From positions 1 to 57,431 of the forward strand of contig JAZURE010000053.1 of assembly GCA_045606045.1 (NCBI GenBank): a stretch of 57,431 nucleotides of DNA, in the 5' to 3' direction. The notes beneath the pieces are model-generated. The model was given only the letters and a program-made list of their open reading frames with translations. It did no database searches and was not told the origin of the DNA. This DNA is from RGIG8748 sp045606045 (GTDB lineage: Bacteria > Bacillota > Clostridia > UMGS1810). Made by a program: the position numbers and the translations under genes. Of the stretch, positions 51,737 to 57,431 are shown in pieces (the stretch's first letter is position 1; each line of letters opens with the position of its first letter).

Positions 51737-51824
51737 AGCGGAAAATCTGTCGGTGATTAGCAGTTAAATATGCTCTTTTCCAAGGAAAATGGCGTATTTA
51801 ACTGCTGATAGAGATTTTTCCGCT
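51737..51824 (+). promoter_or_regulatory. Long imperfect hairpin upstream of pnp
   Basis: AGCGGAAAATCT (51737-51748) pairs with AGATTTTTCCGCT (51812-51824), and ATTAGCAGTTAAATA (51756-51770) with TATTTAACTGCTGAT (51795-51809). The tip is TTTTC-CAAG-GAAAA. It lies 27 nt before the pnp start. In E. coli a comparable rpsO-pnp hairpin is cut by RNase III and mediates PNPase autocontrol. Confidence 0.6.
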
Positions 51825-51850
51825 TACAGAAAATAAGGAGGAAAATCAGT

Positions 51851-53959
51851 ATGAAAAAAACATTCACTACCCAGATTGCAGGAAGAGACTTTACCGTAGA
51901 AATCGGCGAAGTTGCACAGCTTGCATCGGGCGCAGCCATGGTGAGATACGGCGATACCGTAGTTCTTGCCACAGCCACAGCATCCGCAAAGCCAAGAGAC
52001 GGTGTAGACTTCTTCCCTCTTAGCGTAGACTATGAAGAGAAGATGTATTCCGTAGGTAAGATTCCCGGCGGATTTTTAAAGAGAGAGGGTAAGCCCAGCG
52101 AAAAGGCGATACTTACCTCCAGAGTTATTGACAGACCTATAAGACCACTATTTCCCAAGGATTACAGAAATGATGTAGGTCTTGTTACCACAGTTATGTC
52201 CGTAGACATAGACAACTCTCCCGAAGTATGTGCAATGAACGGTGCTTCCATTGCAATTTCCATCTCGCAGATGCCTTTTGCAGGTCCTGTGGGTGCAGTT
52301 GTTGTTGGTCTTGTGGACGGTGAGTTTGTAATTAACCCCACCCTTGCACAGAGAGAAGTAAGCGACATGTATGTTACAGTTGCAGGTACCAAGGAAAAGG
52401 TTGTTATGATAGAAGCCGGCGCAAACGAGGTTAAGGAAGATGTAATGTTCAATGCCATCGTTTACGCACACGAAGAAATCAAGAAGATTTGTGAATTTAT
52501 AGACGGTATTGTAGCAGAAGTGGGCAAGCCCAAGGAGCCATATGTTGCACACGAGGTAGACCACGACCTTTATGATAAGGTATATGCTTTCTCCTACGAC
52601 AAGGTTTGCGAAGCAATAGATACAGACGATAAGAGAATTCGTGACGAAAGAATGAAGGCTCTTACCGATGAACTCATGGCTCATCTTGGCGAAGAGGGCG
52701 AGGGCAGAGATGCTGAAATCGACGAAATCTTCTACAAGATACAGAAGGAAATCGTAAGAAAGTGGCTTATAGAAGACCATAAGAGAGTAGACGGCAGAGG
52801 TATTGACGAAATAAGACCTTTAAGTGCAAGAGTAGGCATTCTTCCCAGAACACACGGCTCAGGTCTTTTCTCCAGAGGTCAGACACAGGTACTCACGGTT
52901 GCAACACTTGGTGCTGTAAGCGAATCTCAGACAATAGACGGTATCGATGAAGAAACCTCCAAGAGATATATGCACCACTACAACTTCCCCTCATACTCTG
53001 TAGGTGAAACCAAACCCTCAAGAGGACCCGGAAGAAGAGAAATCGGTCACGGTGCTCTTGCAGAAAGAGCTCTTAAGCCCGTTATTCCCTCCGAGGAGGA
53101 ATTCCCTTATTCAATAAGACTTGTATCCGAAGTTCTTTCTTCAAACGGCTCCACATCTCAGGGCTCTGTATGCGGAAGCACACTTGCTCTTATGGATGCA
53201 GGTGTTCCGATTAAAGCCCCTGTTGCAGGTATCTCCTGCGGTCTTATAACCTCGGGCGATGACTTCATGACAATGGTAGACATTCAGGGTGTAGAAGACT
53301 TCTACGGCGATATGGACTTTAAGGTTGCAGGTACAAAAGAGGGTATCACAGCAATTCAGATGGATATCAAGGTAGACGGTCTCACCTATGATATAATAAA
53401 AGAAGCATTTGAAAAGACAAGAGTAGCAAGAAATTACATTCTTGACGAAGTAATGTTAAAGGCTATAGAAGCTCCAAGAACAGAGCTTTCCAAGTATGCT
53501 CCCAAGATTATCACAACCAAGGTGCCTGTGGAAAAGATTAAGGATGTTATAGGTACAGGCGGTAAGGTAATTCAGAAGATTATAGCAGACACAGGCGTTA
53601 AGATTGATATCAATGACGACGGCTCTGTATTTATCCTTTCCGAAGATACAGAAGCTGCAAATAGAGCCCTTGCTACAATCGAAGGTATAGTTGCAGAGCC
53701 TGAGGTTGGCAAGATTTACAAGGGCAGAGTTGTCAAGATTATGGAATTCGGTGCATTTGTAGAATTTATGCCCAACCGCGAAGGTCTTGTACACATCTCC
53801 AAGCTCGATACAAAGAGAGTAAATAAGGTTGAAGATGTGGTTTCCGAGGGCGACGAAATCATGGTTAAACTTGTAGAAATCGACAAGATGGGCAGAAATA
53901 ACCTTTCCAGAAAGGATGCCCTTGCCGATTTGGAAGCAGAAAAGACACAGGAAGAATAA
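51851..53959 (+). CDS. pnp: Polyribonucleotide nucleotidyltransferase (PNPase)
   Basis: The product has 702 residues, the usual length. Two RNase PH-like cores (the second with VCGSTLALMDAGVPI and GDMDFKVAGT) flank a helical domain. The KH domain has GTGGKVIQKI (about 563-572), and the S1 domain begins GKIYKGRVVKIMEFGAFVEF. It degrades RNA 3' to 5' by phosphorolysis. AAGGAGG precedes the ATG. Confidence 0.98.
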   Translation: MKKTFTTQIAGRDFTVEIGEVAQLASGAAMVRYGDTVVLATATASAKPRDGVDFFPLSVDYEEKMYSVGKIPGGFLKREGKPSEKAILTSRVIDRPIRPLFPKDYRNDVGLVTTVMSVDIDNSPEVCAMNGASIAISISQMPFAGPVGAVVVGLVDGEFVINPTLAQREVSDMYVTVAGTKEKVVMIEAGANEVKEDVMFNAIVYAHEEIKKICEFIDGIVAEVGKPKEPYVAHEVDHDLYDKVYAFSYDKVCEAIDTDDKRIRDERMKALTDELMAHLGEEGEGRDAEIDEIFYKIQKEIVRKWLIEDHKRVDGRGIDEIRPLSARVGILPRTHGSGLFSRGQTQVLTVATLGAVSESQTIDGIDEETSKRYMHHYNFPSYSVGETKPSRGPGRREIGHGALAERALKPVIPSEEEFPYSIRLVSEVLSSNGSTSQGSVCGSTLALMDAGVPIKAPVAGISCGLITSGDDFMTMVDIQGVEDFYGDMDFKVAGTKEGITAIQMDIKVDGLTYDIIKEAFEKTRVARNYILDEVMLKAIEAPRTELSKYAPKIITTKVPVEKIKDVIGTGGKVIQKIIADTGVKIDINDDGSVFILSEDTEAANRALATIEGIVAEPEVGKIYKGRVVKIMEFGAFVEFMPNREGLVHISKLDTKRVNKVEDVVSEGDEIMVKLVEIDKMGRNNLSRKDALADLEAEKTQEE

Positions 53960-53968
53960 TACAATAGA

Positions 53969-53991
53969 CGGTGCAAAGCTATTTTGCACCG
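53969..53991 (+). terminator. Terminator after pnp
   Basis: CGGTGCAAA (53969-53977) pairs with TTTGCACCG (53983-53991), followed by CCTATTCTTTT. Confidence 0.65.
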
Positions 53992-54079
53992 CCTATTCTT
54001 TTGGTAACAGAAAAAGACAACTATTTTGCACTTTTTTTGCTTAATTTATAGTAAAATTTTACTTATGTTTCATATTGCC

Positions 54080-54107
54080 TTGACTTTGAGGGATTTTTAA
54101 GTATAAT
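54080..54107 (+). promoter_or_regulatory. SigA promoter of the second dehydrogenase
   Basis: TTGACT (54080-54085), 16 nt and TATAAT (54102-54107). Confidence 0.7.
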
Positions 54108-54148
54108 GGGGGTAAATCATACTTTTATATGCAAAGGGAGAGATTTAT

Positions 54149-55330
54149 ATGCCAGAAAGACTTAAGATAGGTGTTATGGGTATAGAACGCGGAGAGTTTA
54201 TTCTTCGTGCTTCGCAGTTTTTAAAGGATGAAATGGTTGTAAGTGCAGTTTGTGAATTAAACGATGCAACCATCGAAAAGCAAAAAAAGTGGTTTTCTGA
54301 CGAAACCGTAGTTCACAAGGATTTTGACGAATTTATAAATTCAGGTCTCGATGGTGTAGTTCTTTGTAACTATTTCCACGAGCATGCCAAGTATGCAATA
54401 AAGGCCATGGAGGCAGGAGTTCCCGTGCTTTCGGAAACAACAGCCGCACCGTCTCTTGGTGAATGTATAGACCTTGTGGAAGCATACGAGCGCACAGGCA
54501 CCAAATATATGCTTGCGGCAAACTGCCCTTATTTTAAGCCTGTCCATGCTATGATAGAAAACATAGAAAAAGAAAAGTATGGTAAGGTACTCTATGCAGA
54601 AGCCGAGTATATCCACGCAGCACCTAAGGGTACTGTGAGAAAAGAGCCTGACCCCAACAATCTTCACTGGAGAAATACTCTCCCCGTATGTTACTACAAT
54701 ATGCACTCTTTGGGACCTCTTATGTACATAACCAAATCTGTGCCTGTTAAGGTAACAGGTAAAGCTGTTAAGTACGATGTTCCCGGCAAGCTTACAAATG
54801 TACCCAAGACATTCTCACTTACAGAGATGGACACAGGAGCAGTATTCTGCACAACAGGTGTAGTTAATACAGGTATAACAGGCAAATGGTTCAGAGTTTC
54901 CTGCGAATACGGAACCATGGAGACCTTAAGAGACGACTGGAAGGAAGAATGGCTCTTTGAGTTTGATGCTGCCGATAAGTTCACAAAAACATGGGAAGGC
55001 TGGGTAAGCTCAGGTTGTATAACCAAGGAGCAGGAAGCCAAGTACGGCAGTGCTATAGAGAGCGTTGGTCACGGCGGTATAGACTTTATCCTTACACTTG
55101 AATTCTTAAAGGTATTAAGAGGCGAGATAGAACCATTCTTTGATGTATACCGTTCTGTAGCACTCTCTGCTGCAGGTATACTAACATGGTACAGTATTTT
55201 AGATGACTGCAAGGAATACATTATCCCCGATTTTAAGGACAAAGAAGCGCGCGAAGTTTTCCGCGGAGATTACAGAGTGCCCTTTGGTAAGACATTGGAA
55301 GATATTACACTTCCTTACAGATTGGATTAA
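54149..55330 (+). CDS. Gfo/Idh/MocA-like oxidoreductase with degenerate signature
   Basis: The product has 393 residues. The N-terminal fold reads LKIGVMGIERGEFILRASQF, where the usual GxGxxG is reduced to GVMGIE, and the family EKP is replaced by SETTAAP (about 95-101). The rest follows the family layout: VLCNYFHEHAKYAIKAME, the C-terminal sheet domain, and the NMHSLGP histidine region (about 189-195). A non-standard cofactor or a changed reaction is possible. It stands alone with promoter and terminator. GGGAGAG precedes the ATG. Confidence 0.8.
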   Translation: MPERLKIGVMGIERGEFILRASQFLKDEMVVSAVCELNDATIEKQKKWFSDETVVHKDFDEFINSGLDGVVLCNYFHEHAKYAIKAMEAGVPVLSETTAAPSLGECIDLVEAYERTGTKYMLAANCPYFKPVHAMIENIEKEKYGKVLYAEAEYIHAAPKGTVRKEPDPNNLHWRNTLPVCYYNMHSLGPLMYITKSVPVKVTGKAVKYDVPGKLTNVPKTFSLTEMDTGAVFCTTGVVNTGITGKWFRVSCEYGTMETLRDDWKEEWLFEFDAADKFTKTWEGWVSSGCITKEQEAKYGSAIESVGHGGIDFILTLEFLKVLRGEIEPFFDVYRSVALSAAGILTWYSILDDCKEYIIPDFKDKEAREVFRGDYRVPFGKTLEDITLPYRLD

Positions 55331-55342
55331 TCAGCTTTTTAT

Positions 55343-55380
55343 AAAACATCACCCCGACCAAACGGTCGGGGTGATGTTTT
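55343..55380. terminator. Bidirectional terminator
   Basis: AAAACATCACCCCGACC (55343-55359), loop AAAC, perfectly complementary arm 55364-55380. Strong in both directions. Confidence 0.9.
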
Positions 55381-55387
55381 TGTATTG

Positions 55388-56317
55388 TCAGATTATATCC
55401 TCACTGAATATAAACTCATATCCGTTTTCGGACAGTATCTTTGCTGCCAGAAGAACTTTATCGAGGTATTCCTCCTGATATGCAAAATAGTCGGGGTAGA
55501 AATACTGCTCATGAGTTCCGTAGATATAGAAGTCTTGCGAAACCTGTAGGAACCATTCGAGAACTTCTGCCTTGTCTATAAGGTTTAAGCAGCCGTGAGC
55601 ATCGGAACCCAGAGCCTTAAACTTAAGACCTGTTTCTTTGTCTGTAATATAGTCAAAAACTCCGTCGGTTAGTTTAAGTTGTTCTTCGTCAATATGGTTG
55701 TATCCGCACAGGGATTTTTCTATTGCCGTATCATTTGTGTTTCTTACAAAGATTCCGGTTTCTTTCTTACGGTTGCAAAGAAGTCTTCCAGCGTGTCCGT
55801 AGGGCAGAGACGATGCATCCCCGTTGTAGGGAATCTTCTTGCCGTAGGTAGCGCTAAGCAGCTCAATTCCGCAATCTCGAAGTGCAAGGCACGCATCCTT
55901 ACTTATTGGGCGCCAATGGGGTGTGGTAGCCCTTGCCATTATGTTTTCACCTGCAAAACGGATAACTTCCTTTTCTATCATCTTATAATCGTTATACACA
56001 TGGTCATAGCTTGCGTTTATGTAGGGATAATCAGGAAATTCCTGCCTTGAATGAAAACCGAATTTGAGCCAGTCGGAATTGTCCTCCCACTCTTTTTTGT
56101 AGGCATCTGTCATTTCCGAAAGGGTAAATATGTCATTGCCGTAGTAGAGGTCTGTCTGATAAAAAATATTGAGCTGGGTTTTAAGTCCGTACTTGTCATG
56201 AGCTTCCTTTAAAAGTGCCAGAAACGGATTGTCAAACAGCTTTGCGGGTTTCTGCCTTGTAAGGTCACGAAATACCCAAATTACATCGTCAATAAAGAAA
56301 AAGGCTTTCTTGTTCAT
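55388..56317 (-). CDS. Unknown protein, possible polysaccharide-deacetylase-like fold
   Basis: The product has 309 residues and starts MNKKAFFFIDDVIWVFRDLT. The early double aspartate after a hydrophobic strand, then GLKTQLNIFYQTD, LKFGFHSRQE and TTPHWRPISKDACLALRDCG, suggest the distorted barrel of polysaccharide deacetylases (aspartate, paired histidines), but spacing is not canonical and the family is not recognised with certainty. It is probably cytoplasmic, as no signal peptide is seen. It is divergent from the AraC regulator, which may control it. GAGG lies 8-9 nt before the ATG. Confidence 0.5.
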   Translation of the reverse strand: MNKKAFFFIDDVIWVFRDLTRQKPAKLFDNPFLALLKEAHDKYGLKTQLNIFYQTDLYYGNDIFTLSEMTDAYKKEWEDNSDWLKFGFHSRQEFPDYPYINASYDHVYNDYKMIEKEVIRFAGENIMARATTPHWRPISKDACLALRDCGIELLSATYGKKIPYNGDASSLPYGHAGRLLCNRKKETGIFVRNTNDTAIEKSLCGYNHIDEEQLKLTDGVFDYITDKETGLKFKALGSDAHGCLNLIDKAEVLEWFLQVSQDFYIYGTHEQYFYPDYFAYQEEYLDKVLLAAKILSENGYEFIFSEDII

Positions 56318-56354
56318 TGTGTATACCTCGCTATACTGTGGATTTTATAAATGT

Positions 56355-56383
56355 ATTATAAGTAAAAAAATAATGACATTCAA
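56355..56383 (-). promoter_or_regulatory. SigA promoter of the deacetylase-like gene
   Basis: On the minus strand TTGAAT (56383-56378), 17 nt and TATAAT (56360-56355). Confidence 0.65.
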
Positions 56384-56450
56384 TTATCAAAACAAAAATA
56401 TATGGACAAAACAAATATTTTATGTTAGATTTAATGTGGAGGTGGACAAA

Positions 56451-57296
56451 ATGTATTATGCGCTTGTATCATTTAATTCTGTACCAAAAATAGGTTTTGC
56501 TCATCATTTTTATGCCGAAAACTATAATCATACCCGTGAAAAGATAGAAAACAGCCTGGAAATTGCTTATATAAAGCAAGGGTCTCTGGAAATCACACTT
56601 GGGAAGAAAACGATTATTGCACCCGAAGGCAGTGTTTTTATACTTTTAAGAACACTTCCTTTTACGATGAAGACAATAGATAATGCAAATCATTCACATT
56701 GTACAGTTCAGCTTATATCAGATTTCAGCTTTGAGGTGGTAAAAAGCAAGGAGGAAATCCCCCGTGACTTTGATGGGCTTATACTGCCTTTTGTAACACA
56801 GCAGGGAAAGACATCAGAGATAATAAAAAAGAAATTGTATTCCATTGTGTCCGAACTTTCTGTATCAAGAGAAATGAACGAATTTTCATCATCGCTTTGT
56901 GCTCTTGGTATGCTTGAATTGCTTCATACCAAATTTAAGGCAGAATATCTTGACAATATGCATACATCGTCCATATTGTGCTACAAAATTAAGCGGTATA
57001 TATCGGAGCACCTTTGCGAAAATCTGAATTTGTCCGATATTTCAGACTCTCTTGGAAAAACATCCATATATTTAAACTCCGTTTTTAAAAAGGAGACGGG
57101 CAGCACCATCGGTCAATACATTAATTCCGAAAAAGTCCGCCTTATATCCGAGCTTATGATAAATAAAGGACTTTCCTTTAAAACAGCCTGCGAAAGTGCA
57201 GGAATTACCGATGTTTCCTATGGCTACCGCTTGTTTAAAAACAAGATAGGTATAACCCCTACCAAGTACAAAAATTCACAAAAATTTATAAAGTAA
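56451..57296 (+). CDS. AraC family transcriptional regulator
   Basis: The product has 281 residues. ATG 56451 follows GGAGG by 8 nt, and the longer frame from 56229 would overlap the divergent gene. An N-terminal cupin-like sensing domain (GSLEITLGKKTIIAPEGSVF, about 45-64) is followed by the two AraC helix-turn-helix units (NLSDISDSLGKTSIYLNSVF and the final VSYGYRLFKNKIGITPTKY). Its effector is probably a sugar, and the divergent 55388-56317 gene is its likely target. Confidence 0.87.
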   Translation: MYYALVSFNSVPKIGFAHHFYAENYNHTREKIENSLEIAYIKQGSLEITLGKKTIIAPEGSVFILLRTLPFTMKTIDNANHSHCTVQLISDFSFEVVKSKEEIPRDFDGLILPFVTQQGKTSEIIKKKLYSIVSELSVSREMNEFSSSLCALGMLELLHTKFKAEYLDNMHTSSILCYKIKRYISEHLCENLNLSDISDSLGKTSIYLNSVFKKETGSTIGQYINSEKVRLISELMINKGLSFKTACESAGITDVSYGYRLFKNKIGITPTKYKNSQKFIK

Positions 57297-57366
57297 TTAT
57301 ATTTTTTATCCTATGTTGTGATACAATTGATGGGTGACAAATAAAAAAGAAAATAGACTCCAAATA

Positions 57367-57375
57367 TGATATAAT
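57367..57375 (+). promoter_or_regulatory. Extended -10 promoter at the right edge
   Basis: TGATATAAT (57367-57375) without a good -35. It points toward the ATG at 57419. Confidence 0.35.
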
Positions 57376-57418
57376 GTTTAATGACCAAAAAAACATATGT
57401 CAAAGGAGCTATTTTCTT

Positions 57419-57431
57419 ATGAATCAAATTA
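57419..57431 (+). CDS. Start of an unidentified gene (cut by window edge)
   Basis: Only MNQI can be read. AAGGAG (57403-57408) lies 10 nt upstream and belongs to the right arm of an inverted repeat (GAAAATAGACTCC with GGAGCTATTTTC) that could hide it. An ATG behind an SD-covering repeat is reminiscent of insertion-sequence transposases, but four residues do not allow a family call. Confidence 0.35.

Noticed and set aside
56403..56431. SigA promoter for the AraC gene (TGGACA, 17 nt, TAGATT)
   Set aside because: Transcription would begin at the ribosome site itself near 56438, leaving no usable leader, and both hexamers are weak.

Overview
The window looks like a chromosome segment of a spore-forming, moderately AT-rich, low-GC Gram-positive bacterium of the class Clostridia, probably an anaerobic gut organism. 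The evidence is a complete spoIIIAA-AH operon, a SigH-type sigma factor, SpoIIE, an alpha/beta-type small acid-soluble spore protein, Asp23, PrsA-type lipoproteins, TrkAH, and many SigA-type promoters (TTGAC(A/T)-N17-TAtaaT).

Region 1 (1-4615) is the right-hand part of an integrated mobilizable element. It ends in a 52-nt 3' fragment of a tRNA-Leu(UAG) gene that is cut inside the anticodon loop. From right to left it holds a helix-turn-helix replication-type protein, an oriT-like site (hairpin plus a TATCCTG/C nick motif), an HUH relaxase of the MobP3/MobL type, a small relaxosome-like protein, and a cargo gene on the opposite strand. The cargo encodes a predicted beta-solenoid protein fused to a two-helix ion-channel-like module that has no recognisable selectivity filter. 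At the left edge an IS3-family element has cut into a small unknown gene. The integrase must lie to the left, outside the window.

Region 2 (4617-24207) is core chromosome. It contains exoA, an ArsB/CitM-like anion permease, rplM-rpsI, sigH divergent from spoIIIAA-AH, asp23, then nusB-xseA-xseB-ispA-dxs-tlyA-radC (transcription, DNA repair, isoprenoid precursors, rRNA methylation), a DivIVA-like coiled-coil protein, metY, and the uracil pair uraA-upp. Region 3 (24208-24587) is non-coding. It has an unusual array of AGCTAAAT units separated by mini-hairpins, next to the stub of a four-helix-bundle protein gene.

Region 4 (24588-43550) is again core: a CPBP membrane protease, nudC, sbcD-sbcC-dus-pth-mfd, two tandem PrsA-like lipoproteins (the second has lost both parvulin histidines), spoIIE, an HtpX-like protease, a SASP, a small acidic lipoprotein, radA and an MntR/DtxR regulator. 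Region 5 (43551-57431) mixes sugar catabolism (kdgA-kdgK; a TIM-barrel epimerase with a Gfo/Idh/MocA dehydrogenase; a second dehydrogenase; a deacetylase-fold-like unknown opposite an AraC regulator) with housekeeping (PHP phosphatase-trkA-trkH, rpsO-pnp).

Regulatory structure is rich. Hairpins cover the Shine-Dalgarno sites of the IS transposase and the element's HTH gene, and potentially that of radA. An S15-type leader precedes rpsO, and a long hairpin separates rpsO from pnp. A dyad overlaps the -10 of the DtxR-family gene. The most unusual items are the channel-like cargo gene of the element, the oriT/tRNA-Leu attachment structure, the AGCTAAAT hairpin array, and the degenerate PrsA paralogue.
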